In this document: one piece after another, positions 52,489-62,267 of the stretch
Layout: every line of letters starts with the position of its first letter
How positions within the stretch are numbered: the first letter of the stretch is position 1
NCBI GenBank assembly: GCA_947447355.1
Contig: CANFJF010000001.1
Location: forward strand, 62,001-126,000
From: Comamonadaceae bacterium
GTDB lineage: Bacteria > Pseudomonadota > Gammaproteobacteria > Burkholderiales > Burkholderiaceae_C
Direction of reading: 5' to 3'
DNA length: 64,000 bases
Translations under genes and position numbers: made by a program
Notes under the pieces: generated by a model
Told to the model about the DNA's origin: nothing
Databases searched by the model: none
Seen by the model: the letters and a program-made list of their open reading frames with translations, nothing else

Positions 52489-54234
52489 ATGAATTCTGAA
52501 GCAAATTGGGCCAAGGTCGCTCAGCAATTCCAGGAAACCCTGGGTTCGAGTATGCAAAAGGCCGTAGCCGCCATGAGTGGTGCACCCGCACCATTGCCAC
52601 CTGCTTTACCCAGCGTGTTGATGCAGGGTTTGCCCAATGCCATGGAGGCTTTACCGGTCCTTCAATTTGATCCCGCCAAGATGCTGGAAATTCAGCAGGC
52701 CTACCTCAAAGACGCTAGCGCCTTGTGGAACAACGGTCTGTCGCCAAATGATGCGCCCACTAGCGCAGCGAAGGACCGACGTTTCGCCTCTGAGGCTTGG
52801 CACACCAATCCGCTGGCTCATTTTTCTGCTTCTTCGTACATGCTCAATTCCCAAGCCTTGATGGGCATGGCTGAAGCAGTGGAGGGTGACGAGAAAACCA
52901 AAGCCCGCGTGCGCTTTGCTGTCGAGCAATGGCTGGCCGCTGCGGCCCCCAGCAATTTCTTGGCACTGAATGCCGAGGCGCAGAAAAAAGCCATTGAAAC
53001 GAAAGGTGAAAGCATCGCCCAAGGACTGCACAACCTGATGCATGACATGCGGCAGGGGCACGTTTCCATGACCGACGAAAGCATTTTCGAAGTCGGCAAA
53101 AATGTAGCAACTACCGAAGGTGCCGTGGTGTTTGAGAATGCGTATTTCCAACTGCTGGAATACAAGCCATTGACCTCTAAGGTATTCGAAAAGCCGTTCT
53201 TGTTGGTGCCGCCTTGCATAAACAAGTTTTATATTCTTGACTTGCAGCCCGAGAACTCACTCATTCGTTACGCAGTCGAACAAGGCCACCGCACCTTTGT
53301 GGTCAGCTGGCGCAACCCGGATGAGTCGATGCAGGACAAAACTTGGGACGACTACATTGAGAACGCGGCGATTGAGGCCATCCAAGTTACGCGTGAGATC
53401 ACCGGCGCCAAGACGATCAATGCGCTTGGCTTTTGTGTTGGTGGTACGATTTTGGCGACAGCCTTGGCCGTGCTAGCTGCGCGCGAAGAAAAACCGGTTT
53501 CTAGCGTGACTTTTTTGACCTCTTTGCTAGATTTTTCGGACACCGGCATTCTGGATATTTTCATCGACGAAACCGCCGTCAAATTTCGCGAAATGCAGAT
53601 GGGGCAGGGTGGTCTGCTGAAGGGCCAGGACTTGGCCTCTACCTTCAGCTTTTTGCGGCCTAATGACTTGGTCTGGAATTACGTCGTGGGTAATTACCTC
53701 AAGGGTGAAACGCCGCCGCCTTTTGACTTGCTTTACTGGAACAGCGATTCAACCAACTTGCCAGGCCCGTTTTACGCTTGGTACCTGCGCAACACTTACT
53801 TCGAAAACAACCTGATCAAGCCTTGCAAACTGACCGTTTGTGGTCAGCCAGTGGATCTGTCCAAGCTCGACATGCCGGCCTATATTTATGGCTCGCGTGA
53901 AGACCATATTGTGCCAATTCAGGGTGCCTATGCCTCTACCCAAGTGCTGAGAGGTAGCAAGCGTTTTGTCATGGGTGCATCAGGCCACATTGCCGGCGTG
54001 ATCAATCCGCCCGCCAAAAAGAAGCGCTCGTTTTGGACCGGCGATAAACTGGCGCCGACTCATGAAGCATGGCTGGCCAGTGCGACTGAGCACCCCGGCA
54101 GTTGGTGGACAGATTGGTCGGCGTGGCTCAAGCGCCAAGCTGGCAAGCAAATTGCTGCACCCAAGACCTACGGCAGTCGAAAATACAAAGCTATTGAGCC
54201 AGCGCCTGGGCGTTACGTCAAGGTCAAGGCTTGA
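52489..54234 (+). CDS. phaC: Class I polyhydroxyalkanoate synthase
   Basis: The 581-residue protein has a PhaC N-terminal domain (about residues 90-260) and an alpha/beta-hydrolase domain with the lipase-like box LGFCVGG, whose cysteine is C316. SREDHIVP holds the catalytic aspartate and GASGHIAG the histidine. It polymerises 3-hydroxyacyl-CoA into storage granules. It heads phaC-phaA-phaB, the classical polyhydroxybutyrate operon order. Confidence 0.97.
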   Translation: MNSEANWAKVAQQFQETLGSSMQKAVAAMSGAPAPLPPALPSVLMQGLPNAMEALPVLQFDPAKMLEIQQAYLKDASALWNNGLSPNDAPTSAAKDRRFASEAWHTNPLAHFSASSYMLNSQALMGMAEAVEGDEKTKARVRFAVEQWLAAAAPSNFLALNAEAQKKAIETKGESIAQGLHNLMHDMRQGHVSMTDESIFEVGKNVATTEGAVVFENAYFQLLEYKPLTSKVFEKPFLLVPPCINKFYILDLQPENSLIRYAVEQGHRTFVVSWRNPDESMQDKTWDDYIENAAIEAIQVTREITGAKTINALGFCVGGTILATALAVLAAREEKPVSSVTFLTSLLDFSDTGILDIFIDETAVKFREMQMGQGGLLKGQDLASTFSFLRPNDLVWNYVVGNYLKGETPPPFDLLYWNSDSTNLPGPFYAWYLRNTYFENNLIKPCKLTVCGQPVDLSKLDMPAYIYGSREDHIVPIQGAYASTQVLRGSKRFVMGASGHIAGVINPPAKKKRSFWTGDKLAPTHEAWLASATEHPGSWWTDWSAWLKRQAGKQIAAPKTYGSRKYKAIEPAPGRYVKVKA

Positions 54235-54279
54235 GCTGAGTCATCAGCAACTCTCAACTACTACTAGAAAGTGACAAAA

Positions 54280-55458
54280 ATGGAAGACATCGTTATCGTT
54301 TCAGCGGCTCGTACGGCCGTTGGTAAATTCGGCGGTTCGTTGGCCAAGACGCCTGCAACTGAGTTGGGTGCTGCCGTCATCAAAGCCTTGATGGAGCGTT
54401 CGGGCCTGCCTGCTGATCTCGTCGGTGAAGTCATCATGGGTCAAGTGCTGGCGGCGGGTGTGGGTCAAAACCCTGCCCGTCAGTCGGTGCTCAAGTCGGG
54501 TCTGCCACACGCCATTCCCGGGCTCACCATCAACGCTGTCTGCGGCTCTGGCCTGAAAGCCGTGATGTTGGCAGCGCAGTCGGTGGCCACCGGCGACAGC
54601 GAGATCGTCATTGCCGGCGGTCAAGAAAACATGAGTGCTTCGCCGCACGTGCTGAATGGATCGCGCGACGGTCAGCGCATGGGCGACTGGAAGATGGTCG
54701 ACACCATGATCGTCGACGGTTTGTGGGACGTTTACAACCAGTACCACATGGGTATCACGGCTGAAAATGTGGCTAAAAAATACGGCATTGACCGGGCCAT
54801 GCAAGACGCACTCGCGCTGTCCAGCCAAACCAAGGCAGCCGCGGCCCAAGATGCCGGCAAGTTCAAAGATGAGATCGTGCCGTTTTCGATTGCCCAGAAA
54901 AAGGGTGATCCGATCATTTTTTCAGCTGACGAATTTATCAACCGCAAAACCAATGCCGATGGCCTGGCGGGTTTGCGTCCAGCCTTCGACAAGGCCGGCA
55001 GTGTGACCGCCGGCAACGCGTCGGGCATCAATGACGGTGCCGCTGCCGTGATGGTCATGACGGCCAAAAAAGCAGCTTCGTTGGGTTTGAAACCACTGGC
55101 GCGCATTGCCAGTTACGCCACCAGCGGCATCGACCCTGCCTTCATGGGCATGGGCCCTGTGACGGCTTCCACCAAGGCCCTGCAACGCGCCGGTTGGAAT
55201 GCGCAAGACCTTGACTTGCTTGAAATCAATGAGGCCTTTGCGGCCCAAGCTTGCGCCGTCAACAAAGAAATGGGTTGGGACACCAGCAAGATCAACGTCA
55301 ATGGTGGTGCGATTGCGATCGGTCACCCGATCGGTGCGTCCGGTTGCCGTATTTTGGTGACACTGCTGCACGAGATGGTGCGCCGCGACGCCAAGAAAGG
55401 CATTGCGAGCCTGTGCATTGGCGGCGGAATGGGTGTTGCGCTGACACTGGAACGCTGA
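54280..55458 (+). CDS. phaA: Acetyl-CoA C-acetyltransferase (beta-ketothiolase)
   Basis: The ATG at 54280 (MEDIVIVSAARTAVGKFGG) gives the usual start; the track uses a GTG three codons earlier. The 392-residue enzyme has the nucleophile C88 in NAVCGSGL, the GHPIGASG motif (about residue 349) and the second catalytic cysteine in CIGGGMG (about 379). It condenses two acetyl-CoA to acetoacetyl-CoA for PHB synthesis. Unlike the three thiolase-fold proteins of the 7-14 kb island, all catalytic residues are present. Confidence 0.97.
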   Translation: MEDIVIVSAARTAVGKFGGSLAKTPATELGAAVIKALMERSGLPADLVGEVIMGQVLAAGVGQNPARQSVLKSGLPHAIPGLTINAVCGSGLKAVMLAAQSVATGDSEIVIAGGQENMSASPHVLNGSRDGQRMGDWKMVDTMIVDGLWDVYNQYHMGITAENVAKKYGIDRAMQDALALSSQTKAAAAQDAGKFKDEIVPFSIAQKKGDPIIFSADEFINRKTNADGLAGLRPAFDKAGSVTAGNASGINDGAAAVMVMTAKKAASLGLKPLARIASYATSGIDPAFMGMGPVTASTKALQRAGWNAQDLDLLEINEAFAAQACAVNKEMGWDTSKINVNGGAIAIGHPIGASGCRILVTLLHEMVRRDAKKGIASLCIGGGMGVALTLER

Positions 55459-55581
55459 AATCAGGGTAATACTCTCGGCGGAGACAAATTCAGAGTATCG
55501 ATCGCTGGTTAAAAAATAGCGTTGAGGTCGGACTCAGGATGCGATGGCAATAATTATTAACAAGAACCGAAAGAGCAGAAC

Positions 55582-56319
55582 ATGACACAAAAAATAGCTT
55601 ACGTTACAGGCGGTATGGGTGGGATCGGAACGGCTATTTGCCAGCGACTCGACCAGGATGGATTTAAAGTTGTGGCCGGTTGTGGCCCGACTCGGGATGC
55701 CGACAAATGGTTGGATGAGCAAAAAATGCTCGGTCACACTTTCTACGCCTCTGTGGGCAATGTCGGTGATTGGGATTCCACTGTCGCAGCCTTTGACAAA
55801 GTCAAAGCTGAACACGGCCCTGTCAGTGTGCTGGTCAACAACGCCGGCATCACGCGTGATGGTCAGTTCCGAAAAATGAGCAAGGCCGACTGGGACGCCG
55901 TGATTTCGACCAATTTGGACAGCATGTTCAACGTGACCAAACAGGTCATCGAAGGCATGATTGAAGCGGGCTTTGGTCGTGTCATCAACATCTCTTCCGT
56001 CAACGGTCAAAAAGGTCAGTTTGGTCAAGTCAACTACTCCACAGCCAAGGCCGGTCTGCATGGCTTCACCATGGCGCTGGCGCAAGAAGTGGCCAGTAAA
56101 GGCGTGACCGTCAACACCGTGAGTCCAGGTTACATCGGTACCGACATGGTCAAGGCGATTCGTCCTGACGTGCTCGAAAAAATCGTCTCGGGTGTTCCTG
56201 CCAAACGTCTCGGTAAACCTGAGGAGATCGCATCGATCATTTCGTGGATTGCTTCAGACGAAGGCGGATATGCGACGGGTGCGGACTTTTCGCTCAATGG
56301 TGGTTTGCACATGGGTTAA
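55582..56319 (+). CDS. phaB: Acetoacetyl-CoA reductase
   Basis: The 245-residue SDR has the NADPH-binding TGGMGGIGTAICQRL, the catalytic serine in INISSVNGQKGQFGQVNYSTAKAG in outline with the YxxxK pair (Y153, K157 region), and VNTVSPGYIGTDMV. It reduces acetoacetyl-CoA to (R)-3-hydroxybutyryl-CoA for PhaC. It lies 123 bases after phaA. A strong terminator follows 21 bases after the stop, ending the pha operon. Confidence 0.96.
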   Translation: MTQKIAYVTGGMGGIGTAICQRLDQDGFKVVAGCGPTRDADKWLDEQKMLGHTFYASVGNVGDWDSTVAAFDKVKAEHGPVSVLVNNAGITRDGQFRKMSKADWDAVISTNLDSMFNVTKQVIEGMIEAGFGRVINISSVNGQKGQFGQVNYSTAKAGLHGFTMALAQEVASKGVTVNTVSPGYIGTDMVKAIRPDVLEKIVSGVPAKRLGKPEEIASIISWIASDEGGYATGADFSLNGGLHMG

Positions 56320-56339
56320 AGCGTTAAATGCTTTAAAAA

Positions 56340-56360
56340 AACCTGCTTCGGCAGGTTTTT
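56340..56360 (+). terminator. Intrinsic terminator after phaB
   Basis: AACCTGC-TTCG-GCAGGTT is a perfect 7-bp stem with the stable TTCG tetraloop, preceded by an A-run and followed by T. It closes the phaC-phaA-phaB operon. Confidence 0.92.
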
Positions 56361-56505
56361 TTACGCCACAAAAAAAGTCAAAGGGTTGATCCTGCTCAAC
56401 TGTAAGAACGCGCTGACATCAAGCGCATGGTTTGGCTGATACCTCAACAGCAGAGATGCGTTCAATATCGGACATCTTCACAAAAACGGCTTTTGACGCG
56501 TAGTT

Positions 56506-56685
56506 ATGTTGCGACTCACCCAGTTTTCTCATTGGCTTGGCAGGCACCGACTTTCGGTGGGAATCGTGCTGTATTGCTGCGTGGTCGCATTGTTAGCGAG
56601 CGCCACAGCGCTGATATCGACGGATTTACCATTCACGGGATTCCGACATGTGGTTAAAGGTGCCTTGCAGGCTTTTAAAATTTAA
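56506..56685 (+). CDS. Possible 59-residue single-span membrane protein (below the ORF-track cutoff)
   Basis: In a 500-base gap with no other convincing gene, a frame not listed in the track runs from ATG 56506 to TAA 56683-56685. It encodes MLRLTQFSHWLGRHRLSVGI and then a hydrophobic helix (VLYCCVVALLASATALIS) and a short tail ending ALQAFKI. The basic N-terminus and single helix look like a real small membrane protein, but no good ribosome-binding site precedes the ATG. No family is recognised. Confidence 0.35.
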   Translation: MLRLTQFSHWLGRHRLSVGIVLYCCVVALLASATALISTDLPFTGFRHVVKGALQAFKI

Positions 56686-56860
56686 AGGGTAAAACCATGT
56701 GTCCATTGAATCTTTTGCCGGGTCAAGATGTTCCATCGGGGCCCAAGGAGCCGTCTGAGCCACAGGTGGTGACACGTCGAAAAGAGCATCCACATCCCCG
56801 TTTCGCGTGATATTGCACATCGCGAGCAACTACCTTGGCGAGTGAGGTTTCAAGGGCGTG
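56686..56860. other. Remaining intergenic stretch without a supported gene
   Basis: The gap between the phaB terminator (56360) and the RidA gene (56861) is about 500 bases. Apart from the 59-residue ORF, track ORFs here (56427-56657 plus, 56626-56829 minus) lack recognisable domains or ribosome-binding sites. The pha regulator phaR, often next to phaB, is not present in this position. Confidence 0.5.
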
Positions 56861-57256
56861 TCAGTCTGGAATCACGGCGGTGACTTCGATTTCGACTTTG
56901 GCGCGGTCTTCCATCAACTCTGCGACTTGAACCGCGCTCATGGCCGCATTGAAGCTGCCAATAATGTCTCTAAATGCCTTGCCAATCTCGGGATAGGCCG
57001 CAATGTATTCACGCTTGTCGGTGACGTACCAAGTCATACGCGTGATGTGCTCGGGTTTGGCCCCAGCTTCATGCAGCACTTCAACCACATTGATCAAGGC
57101 TTGTCGCACTTGGCCTGCTAAATCGTCTGTGTGGAAAACGCATTGCGCGTCCCATCCGATCATGCCCGCCACAAATACCAGTTGGCCGCGGGCCGTCACT
57201 CCGTTGGCATAACCGCGAGGACGAACCCAATGGGGCGGCTGCAAAGTTTTCATCAT
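56861..57256 (-). CDS. RidA family protein (enamine/imine deaminase-like)
   Basis: The 131-residue protein has the RidA (YjgF/YER057c/UK114) pattern YANGVTARGQLVFVAGMIGWD, DLAGQVRQALINVVEVLHEAGA and ITRMTWYVTDKREY, with a C-terminal KVEIEVTAVIP. RidA proteins hydrolyse reactive enamines and imines to ketones and ammonia. It is the last gene of the anthranilate-type operon, 48 bases after the CoA ligase, and could deaminate a 2-amino intermediate of the 2-aminobenzoyl-CoA route. Confidence 0.92.
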   Translation of the reverse strand: MMKTLQPPHWVRPRGYANGVTARGQLVFVAGMIGWDAQCVFHTDDLAGQVRQALINVVEVLHEAGAKPEHITRMTWYVTDKREYIAAYPEIGKAFRDIIGSFNAAMSAVQVAELMEDRAKVEIEVTAVIPD

Positions 57257-57304
57257 GTGCTTTCTTCTGGAGGGCTTTATGAACGTCAGGTCAACATGGC
57301 GAGT

Positions 57305-58912
57305 TCAGAACTCACGCAACTTGAATCGCTGCAGTTTTCCTGTTTGCGTACGCGGCAAATTTTTGAGAAATTCAATGGCGCGGGGGTACTTGTACGGGGC
57401 AATGGTTTTCTTCACGAAATCCTGCAACTCCTTCACCATATGAGAATCGTCAGCGTGCCCTGGATGCAGCACCACAAAGGCTTTGACGATCTGGCCGCGC
57501 TCTTCGTCCGGGACACCAATCACGGCGCATTCTGCGACGGCCGGATGCATCATCAAGCCTTCTTCGACCTCCGGCGCGGCAATGTTGTAGCCGGCTGAAA
57601 TGATCATGTCATCGGTGCGCGACTGGTAGTAAAAGTAGCCATCCGCATCCATCAGATAGGCATCGCCTGTGAGGTTCCAGCCGTTTTTGACATAGGCGTG
57701 TTGGCGTTCATCGCGCAGGTAGCGGCAACCGGTGGGGCCGCGCACGGCTAGTTTTCCGATGGTGCCGAGGGCAACGGGTTGGCCATTGTCATCTACCACG
57801 CAGGCCTCGTAGCCGGGCACCACTTTGCCAGTCGCTCCGGGGCGTGCCTCTTGCTCATCGGCAGAGATAAAAATGTGCAGCATTTCAGTGGCACCAATGC
57901 CATCGATCAATTCGATGCCGGTGGCATCGCGCCATTGGTGGCGGGTGCTGGCCGGCAAAGCTTCACCGGCTGACACGCATTTGCGCAGGCGCGTCTGGCG
58001 CAACTCGGCACCGTGCGCCGCCAATGTCCGGTAAGACGTGGGCGCCGTGAACAGAACCGTCGCGCCGTACTGGCGAATACCTTCCAGCAGTTGCGGCGGT
58101 CCGGCTTTTTCCAGCAGCACGGTCGATGCGCCGATCGACATCGGGAACAGCACCATGCCACCCAGACCAAACGTGAACCCCAGTGGCGGGCTGCCGATAA
58201 ACACATCGTCTTCGCGCGCCTTGAGAACGGAGCGTGGCCAGCAGGCACAAATTGCCATGACATCGCGGTGAAAGTGCAGGGTGGCCTTGGGAATGCCTGT
58301 CGTGCCGCTGGTAAAGCCAATCAAGCAAGTGTCGTCAGCGGCTGTATTGCAATTTTTGAAATCAACCGGCTGGCCTTGCATGCTGGCTTCCAGACTGTCT
58401 GGACCAGTGCTGTTGAAGTAGCGTGTGTGTCTTAAGTCAGAGGCGGCGAGTGCGGCTTCGTCCAATTCTTGCGCCAGACTGGCATCGCAAAAGGCATGGC
58501 TGATGCGTCCGATCTCCAGTATCGGTTTGAGTTCTTTGGCGCGCAGCAGTGGCATGGTGGCCACCACAACGCCGCCCGCTTTGACGATCCCGAACCAGCA
58601 GGCCACCATCATCGGTGTGTTGGGCGCATGCAGCAGAACGCGATTGCCCGGCACAAGGCGCATGTCTTTCACCAGGACGTTGGCGATGCGGTTGGCCCTG
58701 TCGAAAAGGTCTTTGTAAGTCCACGTTTCGTGCGGGCTGCGAACACACAGACGGTCACCGCGGCCCGCCAGAATGTGCTTGTCGAGCAGTTCGCTTGCGC
58801 AGTTCAGCTGTTCTGGGAATTGCAATTCAGGCAGCTTGAACAAAAATTCAGGCTGCAAGTTTGCCGCCGGCAAGTTGTCATGCGTGAACGTGTCCAAGTG
58901 GGCGGTCGTCAT
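57305..58912 (-). CDS. Aryl-CoA ligase, probable 2-aminobenzoate--CoA ligase
   Basis: The 535-residue AMP-forming ligase has [21 protein letters not shown] (P-loop) and a C-terminal [15 protein letters not shown] with the catalytic lysine. Its N-terminal pattern ([41 protein letters not shown] in outline) is like benzoate- and 2-aminobenzoate-CoA ligases. With the bifunctional monooxygenase/reductase in the same operon, 2-aminobenzoate is the likely substrate. It overlaps the acyl-CoA dehydrogenase stop by four bases. Another benzoate derivative cannot be excluded. Confidence 0.85.
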   Translation of the reverse strand: MTTAHLDTFTHDNLPAANLQPEFLFKLPELQFPEQLNCASELLDKHILAGRGDRLCVRSPHETWTYKDLFDRANRIANVLVKDMRLVPGNRVLLHAPNTPMMVACWFGIVKAGGVVVATMPLLRAKELKPILEIGRISHAFCDASLAQELDEAALAASDLRHTRYFNSTGPDSLEASMQGQPVDFKNCNTAADDTCLIGFTSGTTGIPKATLHFHRDVMAICACWPRSVLKAREDDVFIGSPPLGFTFGLGGMVLFPMSIGASTVLLEKAGPPQLLEGIRQYGATVLFTAPTSYRTLAAHGAELRQTRLRKCVSAGEALPASTRHQWRDATGIELIDGIGATEMLHIFISADEQEARPGATGKVVPGYEACVVDDNGQPVALGTIGKLAVRGPTGCRYLRDERQHAYVKNGWNLTGDAYLMDADGYFYYQSRTDDMIISAGYNIAAPEVEEGLMMHPAVAECAVIGVPDEERGQIVKAFVVLHPGHADDSHMVKELQDFVKKTIAPYKYPRAIEFLKNLPRTQTGKLQRFKLREF

Positions 58913-60081
58913 TGCGGGTAACCCACTTCTTTCAGCAGGTCGCGGGCGATGATGAGCTGTTGCACCTCGGTCGCCCCTTCGTAAATCCGCAGCGCTCTGA
59001 TCTCTCTGTACAGCCGCTCCACCGGGTGGTCACTGACAACGCCCAGTCCGCCAAAGAGTTGCACCGCCGCATCGATCACTTGTTGCGCACCCTCGGTGGC
59101 GGCCATCTTGGCCATCGCGGCTTCCCGCGTGACAGTGCCGCCTTGGTCACGCTGCCAAGCGGCACGGTAGGTCAGAAGAGCCGCACTGTCGATGGTGGTG
59201 GCCATCTGGGCCAGCTTGGCTTGGGTGAGTTGAAAATCGGCCAGTGTTTGATTGAACATCTTGCGCTGCGTCACGTGCTTTAGCGCTTCATCCAGCGCCC
59301 GGCGCGCAAAGCCAAGCGCCGCCGCGGCGACCGAGGTGCGGAACACGTCCAGCGTGCGCATGGCGATCTTGAATCCCTCGCCGCCCCGGCCAATACGCTG
59401 CTTCAGCGGGATCCGGCAGTCGTCAAATTGCAGTTGACCCAGGGGATGCGGGGCGATCACGTTGATGCGCTCTGACACCTTGAAACCGGGCGTTGAGGCG
59501 TCAACGATAAAGGCGCTGATGCCCCGCGCGCCCGGTGCCTCACCGCTGCGCGCAAAGACCACGTAAAAATCGGCAATGCCCCCGTTGGAGATCCAGGTTT
59601 TACGACCATTGAGAATGGCGATATCTCCCTCAATGCGTGCGCTGCACTGCATGGCGGCCACATCAGAGCCAGCGTCGGATTCGCTCAGTGCAAAGGCCGC
59701 AATTGCCTCGCCAGCGGCGACAAGCGGCAGATACGTTTTTTTTTGCGCCTCGGTGCCGGCCAGGCTGATCGCGCCGGATCCCAAGCCCTGCATCGCAAAT
59801 GAAAAATCGGCCAAACCATGGTGGCGTGCCAGCGTCTCGCGGATCAGACAAATGCTGCGGGTATCAATCGTGTCTTTCGCGCCGCCGTAGGTTTTTCCTG
59901 CAACCGCGTAGCGCAGCCAGTTCCCTTGGCCCAGCGCGGTCACTAAATGGCGGCACTCTGCATCCACATCGTGGCTGTGCGGGCCGCTTAAATTGGCCGT
60001 GCTCCATGTCTCCAGCGCTTGGGGCAAGTCGCCATGTGAAGCCTCAAAAAAAGGCCACTGCAGATAGTTCAAGTTGCTCAT
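58909..60081 (-). CDS. Acyl-CoA dehydrogenase, anthranilate-type cluster
   Basis: The ATG at 60081 ([12 protein letters not shown]) is preferred over the track start at 60168, giving 390 residues. [19 protein letters not shown] and [17 protein letters not shown] mark the beta domain; [18 protein letters not shown] keeps the MCAD-type catalytic glutamate. It oxidises an acyl-CoA with FAD and ETF. It follows the enoyl-CoA hydratase by eight bases and the ligase overlaps it, so the three are coupled in one operon. Confidence 0.92.
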   Translation of the reverse strand: MSNLNYLQWPFFEASHGDLPQALETWSTANLSGPHSHDVDAECRHLVTALGQGNWLRYAVAGKTYGGAKDTIDTRSICLIRETLARHHGLADFSFAMQGLGSGAISLAGTEAQKKTYLPLVAAGEAIAAFALSESDAGSDVAAMQCSARIEGDIAILNGRKTWISNGGIADFYVVFARSGEAPGARGISAFIVDASTPGFKVSERINVIAPHPLGQLQFDDCRIPLKQRIGRGGEGFKIAMRTLDVFRTSVAAAALGFARRALDEALKHVTQRKMFNQTLADFQLTQAKLAQMATTIDSAALLTYRAAWQRDQGGTVTREAAMAKMAATEGAQQVIDAAVQLFGGLGVVSDHPVERLYREIRALRIYEGATEVQQLIIARDLLKEVGYPQ

Positions 60082-60089
60082 GACGGTAC

Positions 60090-60950
60090 TCAGTTGCCCT
60101 GAAAAGCAGGACGCTGCTTGGCCACAAAGGCGTTGTAAGCGCGGCGGAAGTCTTCGGTCAACATGCAAATGGTTTGCGCTTGCGCTTCAGCTTCAATGGC
60201 TTGGTCGATCGACATGTTCCACTCTTGGTGCAGCATGGTTTTGGTGATGCCGTTGGCAAAGGTGGGGCCCGCCGCAATGTCCCGTGCCCAAGCTTGCGCA
60301 TCGTTCGCCAAGCTGTCTGCGGACACCAATCGGTTCAAGAAACCACTGCGCTCAGCCTCTTCGCCGCCAATCGAGCGTCCGCTGTAAAGCCAGTCACTGG
60401 CCCGACCTTGACCGATGATGCGCGGCAAAATCGCGCAAGCGCCCATGTCGCAACCGGCCAAGCCGACACGGTTGAACAAAAAGGCCGTCTTGCTTCTGGC
60501 TGTGCCTAAACGCAGGTCTGAAGCCATGGCCATGATGGCGCCGGCACCCGCGCAAATGCCGTCAATAGCCGCCACGATGGGTTGTGGGCAAGCGCGCATG
60601 GCTTTGACCAGATCGCCTGTCATGCGCGTGAACATCAACAACTCGGGGACTTTCAGAGCCACCAGGGGTCCGATGATTTCATGCACATCGCCACCAGAGC
60701 AGAAGTTGTCGCCCGCACCGATCAGCACCACGACTTTGACGTCATAGGCGTATTTCAGTTGTCCAAAGAGGTCGCGCAATTCGGCATACGAATCGAAGGT
60801 GAGCGGGTTCTTGCGCTCGGGCCGGTTGAGTGTGATGGTGGCCACACCGTCTTGGCAGGTCCACAGAAAATGCGTGGCGCGGTAGTCGGCCAAAGGCTTG
60901 CGGTTACCTGCGAGCAGTGTGGGGTCAATAGAAACAGTGGCTTGGTTCAT
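60090..60950 (-). CDS. Enoyl-CoA hydratase/isomerase family protein, anthranilate-type cluster
   Basis: The 286-residue crotonase-fold protein has [22 protein letters not shown] for the first oxyanion position, [20 protein letters not shown] for the second, and [21 protein letters not shown]. These patterns match the hydratases or ring-opening hydrolases found with CoA-dependent aromatic pathways. It lies four bases after the MarR gene. Ring-opening or hydration of a non-aromatic CoA-ester is inferred. Confidence 0.9.
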   Translation of the reverse strand: MNQATVSIDPTLLAGNRKPLADYRATHFLWTCQDGVATITLNRPERKNPLTFDSYAELRDLFGQLKYAYDVKVVVLIGAGDNFCSGGDVHEIIGPLVALKVPELLMFTRMTGDLVKAMRACPQPIVAAIDGICAGAGAIMAMASDLRLGTARSKTAFLFNRVGLAGCDMGACAILPRIIGQGRASDWLYSGRSIGGEEAERSGFLNRLVSADSLANDAQAWARDIAAGPTFANGITKTMLHQEWNMSIDQAIEAEAQAQTICMLTEDFRRAYNAFVAKQRPAFQGN

Positions 60951-60954
60951 GGGC

Positions 60955-61497
60955 TTAGCTTTCTAAAACGGATGGGGCCACAGCGGTGGATTGCTGCTTC
61001 AGGGTGTGCACACGCAGCGTGCCCAGTTGCGTGTAAGTCTGAGAGAGTTCGGGTGCACTGAGACAAGCAAACAACTCCAAGATCCATTGCTCGTGCACTT
61101 GTGCCATGGATTCAAATTGCCGGCGTCCTTCGGCGGTGAGGTTGACGATGAGCGAACGCCGGTCCGTCGGGCTGCTGGACCTGGCGACCAGTCCGTCACG
61201 CTCTAGTTCATCGGTGATACCCGTGACGTTCGCACCCGTCACCATCAAGTGGCTGGAGAGGTCTTTCATGCGCAAGCCCTCGGGCGTTCGATAAAGCTGC
61301 GCCATGTAGTCAAAGCGCGGCAAACTGGTGTTGAAGCGCGCACGCAGCCGGCGTCGAATTTCACCTTCAATTTGCGTCGTGCAGGCGAGCATCCGCAACC
61401 ACAATTTCAAGGCTGCATGGTCGCCAGTGGCACTGCGGGCTTCGTAGCCTAATTCGTCAGCCGCATTCAGCAGGGCCAAGCTAAGGTCTTTTTTCAT
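60955..61497 (-). CDS. MarR family transcriptional regulator, anthranilate-type cluster
   Basis: The ATG at 61497 ([17 protein letters not shown]) is preferred over the track start at 61578; this gives 180 residues. The winged helix has [38 protein letters not shown] in outline and the wing [18 protein letters not shown]. MarR proteins often bind aromatic acids or their CoA esters. It lies inside the operon between the SDR and hydratase genes, so it probably represses its own operon until the CoA-ester appears. Confidence 0.91.
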   Translation of the reverse strand: MKKDLSLALLNAADELGYEARSATGDHAALKLWLRMLACTTQIEGEIRRRLRARFNTSLPRFDYMAQLYRTPEGLRMKDLSSHLMVTGANVTGITDELERDGLVARSSSPTDRRSLIVNLTAEGRRQFESMAQVHEQWILELFACLSAPELSQTYTQLGTLRVHTLKQQSTAVAPSVLES

Positions 61498-61502
61498 AGC
61501 GC

Positions 61503-62267
61503 TCAGTTCATGATTTCGCCACCGCAGACCGCGATGGACTGGCCATTGATGGACGCGGCTGCGGCACTGCACAACCAACGCACCGTGTCGGCCACTTCTT
61601 CGGGTTGCACGATGCGGCCTTGCGGATTGCCTGCGGCAAACTCGGCACGTGCAGCCTCTTCGGTGCGCCCGGTCTTGGCGATCACGTTGGCAATGCTGTC
61701 ACGCAACAGCTCGGTCTCGGTATAACCTGGGCAGACAGCGTTGACGGTGATGCCTTTGCGGGCCAGCTCCAGCGCCAACGCGCGGGTCAGTCCCACCACG
61801 CCATGCTTGGCGGCGCAGTACGCGGCCACATAAGCGTAGCCTGCCAGCCCCGCTGTACTGGCTATGTTGATGATGCGGCCCCAGCCAGCTTGCAACATAT
61901 CGGGCAGCACGGCCTGCGTGCAGATAAACGTTCCCGTGAGGTTGACCGACAGCATCTGCTGCCACAGTGTGGCATCGGTCTTGAGAAAGGGTGCGCTACT
62001 GGCTTGCCCAGCGCTGTTGACCAAGACCGTGATGGGCCCGAAGTTCGCCCGCGCTTGAGCGAAAGCCATCGCCACGGCGTCAGCATCCGCCACGTCCGCT
62101 TGCACCGCCGCCATGTGGCCTGGATGGTCTGCCGCTAGGCGTTGCAAGGGCGCTAAAGTGCGGCCCAGCAGCGTCACGCGCAGGCCGTCGTTCACCAGTG
62201 TTTTCGCTACGGCAGCGCCAATGCCACTGCCGCCGCCGGTGACCAACGCATGGCCTGATGCTTTCAT
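61503..62267 (-). CDS. SDR family oxidoreductase, probable 3-hydroxyacyl-CoA dehydrogenase
   Basis: The 254-residue protein has TGGGSGIGAAVAKTLVNDGLRV (NAD-binding), IINIASTAGLAGYAYVAAYCAAKHG (serine, tyrosine, lysine) and VNAVCPGYTETELL. The family oxidises or reduces alcohols on many substrates, and those in CoA-dependent aromatic clusters usually act on 3-hydroxyacyl-CoA. Its ATG overlaps the stop of the bifunctional monooxygenase by four bases. The exact step is inferred from context. Confidence 0.9.
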   Translation of the reverse strand: MKASGHALVTGGGSGIGAAVAKTLVNDGLRVTLLGRTLAPLQRLAADHPGHMAAVQADVADADAVAMAFAQARANFGPITVLVNSAGQASSAPFLKTDATLWQQMLSVNLTGTFICTQAVLPDMLQAGWGRIINIASTAGLAGYAYVAAYCAAKHGVVGLTRALALELARKGITVNAVCPGYTETELLRDSIANVIAKTGRTEEAARAEFAAGNPQGRIVQPEEVADTVRWLCSAAAASINGQSIAVCGGEIMN

